From a virus, in IMG/VR virus record IMGVR_UViG_3300042556_001279, positions 1-32,413 of that record: a DNA stretch of 32,413 nt, one strand, 5' to 3'. Shown here piece by piece: positions 18,954 to 26,478 of the stretch (position 1 is its first letter; the number at the start of each line of letters is the position of its first letter). The notes beneath the pieces were generated by a model. It saw only the letters and a program-made list of their open reading frames with translations. It was not told the DNA's origin and ran no database searches. The position numbers and the translations under genes were made by a program.

Positions 18954-18983
18954 CCCGGGCGGTCGTTACAGCGACTGTCCGGG
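18954..18983 (+). terminator. Stem-loop, better paired in plus-strand RNA
   Basis: CCCGGGCGGTCG (18954-18965) and CGACTGTCCGGG (18972-18983) pair around TTACAG. In plus-sense RNA the two imperfect positions are G-U wobbles; in minus-sense RNA they are A-C mismatches. On the plus strand a T-rich stretch (TTCGTTATTTAT, 18984-18995) follows, like an intrinsic terminator against antisense transcription. On the minus strand it would form the start of the HNH mRNA leader. Confidence 0.45.
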
Positions 18984-18990
18984 TTCGTTA

Positions 18991-19019
18991 TTTATACACC
19001 CCCACGAGGAGGATCACAA
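18991..19019 (-). promoter_or_regulatory. Candidate promoter of the HNH gene
   Basis: On the minus strand, TTGTGA (19019-19014), a 17-bp spacer and TATAAA (18996-18991). It lies immediately after the stop of the diphosphohydrolase-like gene and would start transcription near 18984, about 70 bases before the HNH ATG. It gives the HNH gene expression independent of the late transcript. Confidence 0.5.
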
Positions 19020-19559
19020 GCGTTCAGGTGCCGGGGGCTGGCAATCCTTGTCTCGCAACGTGCCTTCGTTTAGCTGCGGCCACAGTTCTTGCGAATGAAT
19101 CGCGGCGAGCAGATTCCACGCCGCGTGTCCGAGGTGCGGCTCGCTTCTGTCACCAGACAGAAATCCGTAGATGTGTGCGATGGCGTGATTCAGCAAATCA
19201 TGCACCGGCATTCCCTTCTCCCAGTTCCAGTCTCCGTACTTCTGAGCGCCTTCAGCGCAGGCTCTTGCAACCTCGCGAAGCCCTATGGGCGATACAAGGT
19301 CGTAGCGAAACTCCTCAAATGTGTCAGAGCGAACAGCACCAGTGCCGAACTTTGCTGTCACCCCAGACGCCCGGCTGTGATCCGCAGACGCAAACGCTGG
19401 CGGCGTCCATTCGGCGTAGGTCTCTGGGCTGGCGTTGAGGATGCCGTCACCGGGCAGGCGATAGCCCGTCATCTTTGGATCATCGGCTGGCGTGCCTGCG
19501 AGTCGAGCTTCGACGGCAGAGCGGAGTGCGGATACGGATTCGTCGAGCGTGGTGGTCAT
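19014..19559 (-). CDS. dATP/dGTP diphosphohydrolase-like protein
   Basis: A 181-residue protein started at ATG 19559, which overlaps the TGA of the phosphoesterase gene (ATGA). The conserved part is C-terminal: ACAEGAQKYGDWNWEKGMP, then HDLLNHAIAHIYGFLSGD, then SEPHLGHAAWNLLAAIHS, matching the phage dATP/dGTP diphosphohydrolase (DUF5664-type) pattern of paired His/Glu/Asp helices. The N-terminal 90 residues are a variable extension. Such proteins are thought to hydrolyse purine dNTPs and shape nucleotide pools; some relatives serve base-modified phage genomes. No PurZ-like gene is in the window. Confidence 0.72.
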   Translation of the reverse strand: MTTTLDESVSALRSAVEARLAGTPADDPKMTGYRLPGDGILNASPETYAEWTPPAFASADHSRASGVTAKFGTGAVRSDTFEEFRYDLVSPIGLREVARACAEGAQKYGDWNWEKGMPVHDLLNHAIAHIYGFLSGDRSEPHLGHAAWNLLAAIHSQELWPQLNEGTLRDKDCQPPAPERL

Positions 19560-20755
19560 CGTGTCCCTTTCGGAGTCGAAACGTGCATGGCTGTGAGTCC
19601 GCCCTCGGCGGCGTAGATGAAAGTCTCCATGCACTGTCTAGTGTTCAGGAATCCGTGACTGGCGTGCCAATCGTCAGGAGCACAGAGCGACGGGCTGACC
19701 CGCGTCAGAACGCCGTCGAGCGTCTCAATCGGCCGCGACCACTCCGCAGCCGACGAGTGATAGTGCCCGGTGTGCCACTCGCGGTACGGGCATCGTGCCC
19801 ACTCTTCCGCAGCCTCCAGTGCCATCAGCTGCGGGAGCCGACGCTTTGCCTTGTGGCCGTGGCAGAAGCCGAGCAGCGTCTTGCCTTGCGTCAAATACTT
19901 GCGGCCCGTGTACCGCTCGTCGATCTTCACGCGGCGATCGTTGCGGAATCGCTCAATCAGGATGCGATGGAATGCCCACGACAGCATTTCATCGTGGTTG
20001 CCTTGCACGAGCACGACGTCCGTCGGGCAGGTTTCGGCGGATCGCTCAACGATGCCAAGCAAAACGTCCGCACCAACCTGGATCATCTTCTGCAGCCGCC
20101 CGTCTCGCTCTAGCGGAGTGCCGCTCGATGTCTCGGCACGCTCGGCTCGGTCGTAGTGGAAGAGGTCGCCGAGGAACGCAATCGTCCTGCGGGCCGGCTT
20201 GTGCGTGTCCCCCACCGCGAGCAACTCGCCGGCGGCCTGGCCGATGACCCGCTCCGCAATAGAGAGATCCCAATCGCCCGCTCCGGTCGTCTGGCTCCAG
20301 GCGTAGTTTCCGAGGTGCGTGTCGCTCACCGGCAGGACTTGCCACAGACCATCCCGCTTCGGCGCTTTGACAGCTTTGGTCAAGGGCCGGCGAATGCCGC
20401 CCGACGCACCAGCAATCATCGCCTCGACGATCTCTTTCGTCGTCGGGCCGCCGCGTGGCTTGAGCCGCACGAACACGCGATGCAGCTCGGTGACAGTCGT
20501 GCCACCGTCGCCGTCGCTGCTCGCACACTCCCACTTCGTAGCCTCGCTGGCGGCGACCTCGTAGCGTTCCAGGTCCGCCTCAATGTGGGCAAGCAGATCC
20601 TCAACGGTCTTGATCCGCCGCGACGTGGACCGGGCCTCAAGCACGTCTCCATCACGCCGCTGCGTGACCTGCTCGGCATCCGGTGCTGGCTTCGGCGAGG
20701 AACCAGCGGACGCAGCCGCCAGGATCTCTACGGCGCGTCGGCGTGGAGCAGCCAT
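19556..20755 (-). CDS. Calcineurin-like metallophosphoesterase
   Basis: A 399-residue protein. After a 135-residue variable N-terminus comes a complete metallophosphoesterase core: SDTHLG (144-149), FLGDLFHYD (194-202), LVQGNHDE (249-256), FCHGHKAKR and HTGHYHS near the C-terminus. All metal ligands appear present. The family includes DNA repair nucleases and phosphodiesterases, so DNA end processing or nucleotide turnover is possible. ATG 20755 overlaps the end of the upstream gene and has no strong ribosome-binding site, so translation is probably coupled. Confidence 0.8.
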   Translation of the reverse strand: MAAPRRRAVEILAAASAGSSPKPAPDAEQVTQRRDGDVLEARSTSRRIKTVEDLLAHIEADLERYEVAASEATKWECASSDGDGGTTVTELHRVFVRLKPRGGPTTKEIVEAMIAGASGGIRRPLTKAVKAPKRDGLWQVLPVSDTHLGNYAWSQTTGAGDWDLSIAERVIGQAAGELLAVGDTHKPARRTIAFLGDLFHYDRAERAETSSGTPLERDGRLQKMIQVGADVLLGIVERSAETCPTDVVLVQGNHDEMLSWAFHRILIERFRNDRRVKIDERYTGRKYLTQGKTLLGFCHGHKAKRRLPQLMALEAAEEWARCPYREWHTGHYHSSAAEWSRPIETLDGVLTRVSPSLCAPDDWHASHGFLNTRQCMETFIYAAEGGLTAMHVSTPKGTR

Positions 20756-20991
20756 TCCGAGAGTCCCTTCTTGCAGGGGAATCGTGTCTCTGGCATCTGG
20801 GCGATCAGCGTCTTCGCCAGCGATGCGGCCGACACGCCCGTCATCTCGCGCGTTGCACGCCAGCGGTCACGAATCTCGACGAGGAGTTCTTTTTCGCTTG
20901 GCGGCAGGGCGGTGAGCCAATTCGTCTGGCCCGACGCCTGTGCCAGCGCCAGAATCTCCGCTGCCCTGCTTGAGGGTGATCCAGCCGTCAT
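20728..20991 (-). CDS. Helical protein, possibly the 3' half of a frameshifted gene
   Basis: This frame encodes RAAEILALAQASGQTNWLTA, then SEKELLVEIRDRWRATREMT, ending GLSEWLLHADAP: a well-formed helical protein with C/G-ending codons. The available ATGs (20991 and 21027) have no ribosome-binding site and overlap a better-supported frame. The switch in codon character between frames lies near 20955-20973, where a one-base (+1) shift would join the two frames. It resembles small DNA-binding subunits in size, but no family is recognised. Confidence 0.5.
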   Translation of the reverse strand: MTAGSPSSRAAEILALAQASGQTNWLTALPPSEKELLVEIRDRWRATREMTGVSAASLAKTLIAQMPETRFPCKKGLSEWLLHADAP

Positions 20992-21094
20992 CGTCGGGGA
21001 TGACGGAACCGCCTTCTTCGTCGTCATCGTCGAGCTCCGGGGGCAGGATGACGGCGTCAGGCTTGGGCTTCGGCTGCTTCCGTGGCCGTGGCAT
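20867..21094 (-). CDS. Small acidic protein, possibly the 5' half of a frameshifted gene
   Basis: ATG 21094 has AGGAG about 9 bases upstream, the best start in the region. The protein begins MPRPRKQPKPKPDAVILPPE, then an acidic ELDDDDEEGG, then PDDDGWITLKQ. From about residue 45 onward the codons lose their G/C-ending preference and the product becomes low-complexity (GSGDSGAGTGVG), while the overlapping frame becomes well formed. So either two genes overlap by about 125 bases or a +1 shift joins them into one protein of about 122 residues. Confidence 0.5.
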   Translation of the reverse strand: MPRPRKQPKPKPDAVILPPELDDDDEEGGSVIPDDDGWITLKQGSGDSGAGTGVGPDELAHRPAAKRKRTPRRDS

Positions 21095-21147
21095 GGGCGT
21101 CGCTCCTGTGACGCCGTAGATTGTGGACAACCTGTCAAGTCATCAGA

Positions 21148-22947
21148 CTACTGGAGCGTTCTGTAGTAGCTGTCTGGATAGTATTCCATCGGCTGGTCGA
21201 TTTCGCGGCAGATGGCATCCTTGCGGATCGCAACGCATACAGGGTTGAATCCTGCATAGCAGTAGACGTCCACCCACCTGGCCTCTGGCGCGATCTGCTG
21301 CATCGCTCTTCTAGATGCCGTCAGGTCAACGCTGTCGCCTAGCAGGCCGTTGTCGTTCTTTCCGGCAGACCACATGGTTCCATCTGTCTTTATGCCTACA
21401 AGATAATTCCGAAAGAGCGACGAGTTGTAGTCCCAGCTCGTAAACGTAGCGCCTGACGCATAGCCATCTCCAATGCACGACAACGCAAATCCGTTTCCCT
21501 CAACCCGATTTGCGGCGATAGAGTCAATCTCTAGCGTGCTATCCAAACTAGGATTGGCAACGTACAGCCTGCCTCCAGATGAAATGACGACTCCGCTCCT
21601 GGCAAAGCGATATGGCCCGGCAGAATGGAAGAGTATCCGGTCGTGGAAGGCATCGGTTGCGTTGGCAACATCCCAGTACGCCGACAAACCAAATGAGTAA
21701 AGCCCGCCATTGTTGTCAATCAGGAAGTCGTCGCCGACTGCATCGCTTGATACAAACGAATGGCTGTCATCAAACATCTCGCAAGAAAACTGAGCGCCGC
21801 TTCCACTGCGAATGTCGTTTGGGCCGCCAGGCGGTTCAACCACAGGACTAGGTGCAGAAGAGTAGCCGCGACCAGACTTCACCAAAGTCGCTGAAACAAC
21901 GACTCCATTCTGCACCTGACAGTTTGCTATTGCTTTGACTCCAGATGCTGGCTCGCTGAATACAAGCGGAGCTGGGCCGAAGGTAGTCGCTCCCTGCGAG
22001 CCTTGCGAATAGCCGCTGCCACCGCTCGTCACACTTATTCGCTTCACAAAACCAGTGAGCTTTTCCGGTGCGTTCATCACGCTGTTTTGGTAGTCATACC
22101 ACCAGAAATACATCTGGTCGTCGTCTGCGATGACGCAGTTGCTTAGTCCAGCAGGAATTGAGACGGCTTTGATGCCCGCCGGAAGATTTACCTCCGTAAC
22201 TATGGGAGCGAACGGCGGGTGGATGGAAGCGTAAACCGACACAGACCTTCCTTGTCCTCCGTAAAGCCTGGCGTCCGGCCTGCTTGTGTTTGGAGAAACG
22301 CCATGCGCACCGCCATTGAGCATTCCCGCGACAAACACTCTTCCGCTGCGCGTAACGACGGTCACGCTGTATGCGTTTCCGTTTCGCGGCGACCTTGCAG
22401 CGACATCAACAATTGGCTCGTCTATCGCGGGAAAGAAAATCCTTCGCGGCCTTGCGCAGTAATCTGCGGGGAAGAAAATCGGCGACAATGAGTCGCGGAA
22501 CGGAAGGTACACGCGAGCGTTAGCACTCAGCGTGTTTGCCGCGTCTCCAATAAACGCGCTGAATATGTCACATTGCCGGCCAGGCTGCCCCCATGCGTAG
22601 AGCTCGCCGTGAATGGTTAGGCCGACCAAGCCGTAAATTGTTGAGCCGCCACCACCGTGAACAAGCTGTATCTTTTTCCAAGGGAACTGCTTTTCGCAGG
22701 GGACGTCATGAATCTCGCCGCTCTGGGCGGTATTCTGGCTGGCCCCTAGCGGCCACCTTTTGAAAAGGACTCTGCGTGGCCCGGATTCTCTAGTCGGGAC
22801 AATCGGTGATATGGCTTGGCTGATGTTGAATCCTGCTTGAGAATTCACATAGCCAGACACGCCATTTGGGTAGAAGCTGAATGGCGTGTTGTCATTGCAG
22901 TGTCCCCAGATATGGACGGGCAGCCTGCCGTCGTAGAAGAAGCTCAT
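21148..22947 (-). CDS. RCC1-like beta-propeller tail tip/receptor-binding protein
   Basis: A 599-residue protein with RCC1-type blades: GELYAWG (114-120), GRVFVAGMLNGG (202-213), GGLYSFG (414-420) and GTMWSAGKNDNGLLGD near residue 530. Between blades sits a separate insert with SGGSGYSQG (308-316) and KSGRGYSSAP (358-367), a Gly-Ser-Gly-Tyr repeat common in phage fibres. It is the last gene of the tail module, where receptor-binding proteins usually lie. The DNA looks distinctly more AT-rich, with A/T-ending codons, than the neighbouring genes, suggesting recent acquisition. Propeller fold likely; ligand unknown. Confidence 0.75.
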   Translation of the reverse strand: MSFFYDGRLPVHIWGHCNDNTPFSFYPNGVSGYVNSQAGFNISQAISPIVPTRESGPRRVLFKRWPLGASQNTAQSGEIHDVPCEKQFPWKKIQLVHGGGGSTIYGLVGLTIHGELYAWGQPGRQCDIFSAFIGDAANTLSANARVYLPFRDSLSPIFFPADYCARPRRIFFPAIDEPIVDVAARSPRNGNAYSVTVVTRSGRVFVAGMLNGGAHGVSPNTSRPDARLYGGQGRSVSVYASIHPPFAPIVTEVNLPAGIKAVSIPAGLSNCVIADDDQMYFWWYDYQNSVMNAPEKLTGFVKRISVTSGGSGYSQGSQGATTFGPAPLVFSEPASGVKAIANCQVQNGVVVSATLVKSGRGYSSAPSPVVEPPGGPNDIRSGSGAQFSCEMFDDSHSFVSSDAVGDDFLIDNNGGLYSFGLSAYWDVANATDAFHDRILFHSAGPYRFARSGVVISSGGRLYVANPSLDSTLEIDSIAANRVEGNGFALSCIGDGYASGATFTSWDYNSSLFRNYLVGIKTDGTMWSAGKNDNGLLGDSVDLTASRRAMQQIAPEARWVDVYCYAGFNPVCVAIRKDAICREIDQPMEYYPDSYYRTLQ

Positions 22948-22950
22948 GCT

Positions 22951-23337
22951 CTACGCCCCGCCAGCGGCAGCCTGCACGTGCCAGATGCCGTCAATCTTGG
23001 CAACGGTCACGAGAGCGGTGGCCATGTAGGCCGAACTGGTCACGCCAGGGATTGAGAACATACTTGCCACCGCAGTGGCTGTCTTGTTCGTGGCGATCTT
23101 GATTGGCAGGATTGAGACAGACGCTGTGTCCTTCTCGAAGAAGTAGACTTGTCGAGCGGACATCCGTACCCAGACGGACGTTCCAGTAAATGCAGCTAGT
23201 CGCAGCTGCTTCCCGCTAGGAATTGTTGGAGTGATTCCAAGCTCAAGCGGCTGCCCGCCAGGACGTGTATTCTCAACAGTCCTAACAACGCGAGCGATCC
23301 TCGCCGCGGCAGGCCGTGTGAATGAGATCCGCTCCAT
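22951..23337 (-). CDS. Hypothetical virion-associated protein
   Basis: A 128-residue beta-rich protein (PLELGITPTIPSGKQLRLAA, then FTGTSVWVRMSARQVYFFEK, ending IDGIWHVQAAAGGA). It lies between the tip protein and a small adhesin-like protein, within the tail fibre cluster. No family is recognised. Position suggests a fibre accessory or tip subunit. It ends with TAG three bases before the next ATG. Confidence 0.6.
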   Translation of the reverse strand: MERISFTRPAAARIARVVRTVENTRPGGQPLELGITPTIPSGKQLRLAAFTGTSVWVRMSARQVYFFEKDTASVSILPIKIATNKTATAVASMFSIPGVTSSAYMATALVTVAKIDGIWHVQAAAGGA

Positions 23338-23352
23338 GCGTCACCTGCGGCG

Positions 23353-23727
23353 TCACTTGTATTCGACGTAGGCCACATCGACCGTCAGGTCGCCGGTAGC
23401 GTTTGCGAAGACGCGAATCGTGTGATCCTCGGGCAGCACCAGCTTCGCCGTGCCGTCGACCACGCGGAGCGAGGCGTCGGCCGGCACCGAGATTGTCGTA
23501 TACAGCTGCGTGGAGTTCGTGCCGACGAATCGCAGCACGCTCACGTCGGCAGAGTTCACTCCGTCGATGTTGTTGACCGTGAGCGAGTTGATCTCGAGGA
23601 CGGCGGAACTAGCGGACCCGTTGGCGAGTACGAGCGTGGCGCTCGACCCGGTGGCGGTGCCGACAGGGATCGTCACTGTCCGCAGATACACCTCGGTCGC
23701 GGTACCGGCAACATTCGGAGCAGCCAT
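23353..23727 (-). CDS. Hypothetical beta-rich virion protein
   Basis: A 124-residue protein with alternating Ser/Thr/Val strands (YLRTVTIPVGTATGSSATLV, then VLEINSLTVNNIDGVNSADV), ending DLTVDVAYVEYK. Composition suggests a beta-sandwich of the decoration or fibre-domain type. ATG 23727 has GAGGTG about 8 bases upstream. It follows the HxH-repeat fibre gene by 8 bases. No specific family is recognised. Confidence 0.6.
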   Translation of the reverse strand: MAAPNVAGTATEVYLRTVTIPVGTATGSSATLVLANGSASSAVLEINSLTVNNIDGVNSADVSVLRFVGTNSTQLYTTISVPADASLRVVDGTAKLVLPEDHTIRVFANATGDLTVDVAYVEYK

Positions 23728-23735
23728 CGTTCACC

Positions 23736-25181
23736 TCAAGTACGGAAGACAAAATGCAGAGAACGTGCAGCCGGGGCGGCAGAGCCACCGCTTCCACCAC
23801 CCGACGCAATCGTGATCGTCGAGCCGGCGGTGCTCACCGTCACATTACTGCCCGCTGCAATAGTCAGCGTTCCCGTGAGCCCGTTGAGAATGCTCACGTG
23901 GCTCGGCATCCGAGCGACGTCGAGCGTCCCGCTCGTGATGTCGGCGGCGGCATGGGTGTGAACCGCGGCAGCGGCAGTGATGTCCCCGACCGTCGGAAGC
24001 GTGTGGACGTGATCCTCGCGGCTGGCGTTTGCGGACGAACCGGCCGCCGCCGTACCGAGCGGCTGCGGCGTTGCCGAGCCAACCGCCAGGCCGGACGTGC
24101 CGCCAGCGAAAGCAATCGTGATAGAGCCGGCAGACGTGTCGCGGGTGAACGCCATGCCCGCGCCCTGCACGAGCACGGGATTCACGATGGAATACCGACT
24201 CGTCCACGTCGCACTCGTGCCGTCCGTCACCAGCGGCCCTGCGTAGCCTGCCTGTGGCGGCAGCCCGGCATACCCGGAGATGTCGCTGGTGGAGTGCGTG
24301 TGCGTGGCCGGTGCGAACGTCACCGGCACGTTGCCTAGGCTCGTGTAGGAGCCGCTGGTGGCCACGTCCGCCAGACCCGAGACGTCAGCCGCGGCCAGGC
24401 TGATCGCCCCCGTGCGGCCCGCCACGGACTGCACAGGGGCTGCTGCCGACGCCGCCGCAGTGAACGACACGATGTCTGTCGTGCTGTGCGTATGTGCCGA
24501 GGGGGAGAACGACGACGGCACCCCAGACAGGGCGGTGTACCCGATGGTCGGGATGCGGGCGATGTCGAGCGTCCCGCTCGTGATGTCGGCGGCCGCGTGC
24601 GTGTGGCCCGCCTGGGAGAACGACGCCGTGAGCCCGACGATGTCGCTGGTCGAGTGCGTGTGCACCTCAGCGGCGGCGGTGAGGTCGACCCGTGTGATGA
24701 CGACGGCACCCGTCCTCGACTGCACCGACTGCACGGGTGCTGCGGCAGACGCCGCCGCCGTGAATGCCACCACGTCCGTGGTCGAATGCGTGTGAGCGGA
24801 AGGAGCAAACGTCGTCGGAACGCTGCTCAGAGCCGTGTACGAGATCGTCGGGATGCGAGCAATCGCGAACGTGCCAGCCGTGACGTCGCTCGCCTGGAGC
24901 ACGATTGCCCCGACTCTCCCGGCCACGGACTGCACCGGCGAGAATCCCGCGACGGCCGCCGTGTCGTAGCTGGCGATCGTGAACTGACCGCTCGTCGTGC
25001 TGACAGTGATGCCAGGTCCGGGCACCAGCTGGAACGTGCCGAACGCATTCGTCGCCGTGCCCGGCACGGTCAGGAATCCAGCGGGTCCGATGCCGCCGCT
25101 GGCGACCACGGAGATACCCGTGTTGCCGCTGACGGACACACTGACGCCCGTCTCGCCAAGAATCGAGACGTTGATCGGCAT
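23736..25181 (-). CDS. Tail fibre protein with HxH repeats
   Basis: A 481-residue fibre. The N-terminus (SILGETGVSVSVSGNTGISV) is a Gly/Val repeat. The body contains seven HTH or HVH tripeptides, mostly as HTHSTTDI, HTHSTSDI and HTHAAADI, linked by repeats such as SGTLDIARIPTIGYTALSGV and AASAAAPVQSVAGRTGAI. His-x-His repeats bind metal along the axis of trimeric phage fibres such as T4 gp37. Near-identical DNA blocks (for example at about 23907-23950 and 24551-24595) encode the repeats. Its start overlaps the upstream stop (TGATG). It likely contacts the host or connects to the tip. Confidence 0.85.
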   Translation of the reverse strand: MPINVSILGETGVSVSVSGNTGISVVASGGIGPAGFLTVPGTATNAFGTFQLVPGPGITVSTTSGQFTIASYDTAAVAGFSPVQSVAGRVGAIVLQASDVTAGTFAIARIPTISYTALSSVPTTFAPSAHTHSTTDVVAFTAAASAAAPVQSVQSRTGAVVITRVDLTAAAEVHTHSTSDIVGLTASFSQAGHTHAAADITSGTLDIARIPTIGYTALSGVPSSFSPSAHTHSTTDIVSFTAAASAAAPVQSVAGRTGAISLAAADVSGLADVATSGSYTSLGNVPVTFAPATHTHSTSDISGYAGLPPQAGYAGPLVTDGTSATWTSRYSIVNPVLVQGAGMAFTRDTSAGSITIAFAGGTSGLAVGSATPQPLGTAAAGSSANASREDHVHTLPTVGDITAAAAVHTHAAADITSGTLDVARMPSHVSILNGLTGTLTIAAGSNVTVSTAGSTITIASGGGSGGSAAPAARSLHFVFRT

Positions 25182-25561
25182 CAGGGAACCCTCACGCTCA
25201 CGTCACCGGCCAGATAGGTCCGCGTCACGTTGCCGGGCGTGATCGTCTTGAACCACCAGCGGTACACGCCCGTCGCCGCCAGCTGGTCCGTCTGCACCTC
25301 GGAGAGTGAGACGTTGACCTGGCCGGCGGTGAGATTGACCGGCGTGACGGTGAACGCCACAACGGTGCCACCCGCGGCAACAGTCACGCCGGCTCCGAGC
25401 CCGCCGCCAGCAGCGACGCTCGTGAGTGAGTAGATGCGGCTGTCGTAGGTGTGGCCGGTCAAGTCCGTGCCGTCCATCGAGATAACCATCCCGAATTCGT
25501 CACCTTTGACGAACGCGAGATCAAGCTCGGCCGGCAACTGCTCGTATGTCGTGTCTGCCAT
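25181..25561 (-). CDS. Baseplate/tail Ig-like protein (BppU-N-like)
   Basis: A 126-residue protein: LPAELDLAFVKGDEFGMVIS, then DLTGHTYDSRIYSLTS, ending WWFKTITPGNVTRTYLAGDV. The LPAxLDL...KGDxF...DLTG pattern is typical of small immunoglobulin-like phage proteins that sit between baseplate and fibres. It overlaps the start of the fibre gene, so the two are coupled. Function is inferred from motif and position. Confidence 0.7.
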   Translation of the reverse strand: MADTTYEQLPAELDLAFVKGDEFGMVISMDGTDLTGHTYDSRIYSLTSVAAGGGLGAGVTVAAGGTVVAFTVTPVNLTAGQVNVSLSEVQTDQLAATGVYRWWFKTITPGNVTRTYLAGDVSVRVP

Positions 25562-25605
25562 GATTCTGTTTTACGCCTTGCGGGTACGATTCTTGCAGAC
25601 GCTAT

Positions 25606-26478
25606 TCAGCCCGGCGGCGAGCCGAAAAGGCCGGTAAAGCTCGCCGATGGAAGCACTCGCCGCTCCAGAATCGCCGGGTAGCTGCCTGTCTGTGCGCCGC
25701 TGCCGTTGAGGCCGACGGGGCCGGCACTGGGAATCCATTCGCCATTTTCAAAATCGAACACCATCGCGCGACGCTTTACGTTTCCGGCGAGATAGTTGAA
25801 CCCGACGTCGGGCAGCTGGAGGTTCCAGCCTGTCGGCCGGAACAGCACCTGCGACTCCGTTTTCCAGTAGGAAACAATCGCGTTGCCCCACAGTTCCTCG
25901 ATACGCTCGATCGTGCTTCCCTCGTGCTTGCACTGATACGGCTCCGTGCCGACGAACGAATCGGAATTCACATAGCCGAACGATGCGATGATTGCATCGG
26001 GGCGAGCTGCAAAGTTCTGCGTGATCGTCGCTCGCGTCAGAGACTCCTCGACGGTCAGCCCTTCAAAATAATCGTTTGCACTGTTCGTGAGCGGTCGCCT
26101 GTCCGTCCCGTCGTAGTAGGAAAGCGCCGGAATCTGCTCGCCCGACACGACCTCAAATTTCCACTCTGGGATTCTGTCAAGCGGCCCGAGTGCCTGATTC
26201 GTCGTCAGCACCGCGTACTCAAGGATGACCTCGACGTGGTACGGATTCTCGCCGAACGTCTCATTCATCACGATTTTGCGGAGCTTCAGAAATGAAAACT
26301 CCGGGTGGGCGACGCCCCACAGTCCGCCGCCGACGGCGTTGACGACATCCAGGTTCGCCGTGGGCGAGACCGTGGCGTTGTCGTCAAGGATGACAACGAA
26401 CCGTCGCTTTGCCACGGTCGACTCGCCGATAGCGCCCTCGATGGTGCGACCAAGTTCGCGGAAGCTTGCGACTGCCAT
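25606..26478 (-). CDS. Distal tail/baseplate protein
   Basis: A 290-residue beta-rich protein directly after the tape measure gene (TGATG overlap). That position usually encodes the distal tail protein or the first baseplate hub subunit. It starts MAVASFRELGRTIEGAIGES and contains DDNATVSPTANLDVVNAVGG and FNYLAGNVKRRAMVFDFENG. I see no clear Dit or Tal signature, so the specific name is left open. Confidence 0.65.
   Translation of the reverse strand: MAVASFRELGRTIEGAIGESTVAKRRFVVILDDNATVSPTANLDVVNAVGGGLWGVAHPEFSFLKLRKIVMNETFGENPYHVEVILEYAVLTTNQALGPLDRIPEWKFEVVSGEQIPALSYYDGTDRRPLTNSANDYFEGLTVEESLTRATITQNFAARPDAIIASFGYVNSDSFVGTEPYQCKHEGSTIERIEELWGNAIVSYWKTESQVLFRPTGWNLQLPDVGFNYLAGNVKRRAMVFDFENGEWIPSAGPVGLNGSGAQTGSYPAILERRVLPSASFTGLFGSPPG

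Noticed and set aside
18951-19000. Possible tRNA-like segment (GGGTTCG next to a stem)
   Set aside because: The T-arm does not pair and no acceptor or anticodon stem can be formed; the stem-loop explains the pattern.
20156-21166. Plus-strand frame of about 336 codons
   Set aside because: Opposite the metallophosphoesterase; no domain and Arg-rich.
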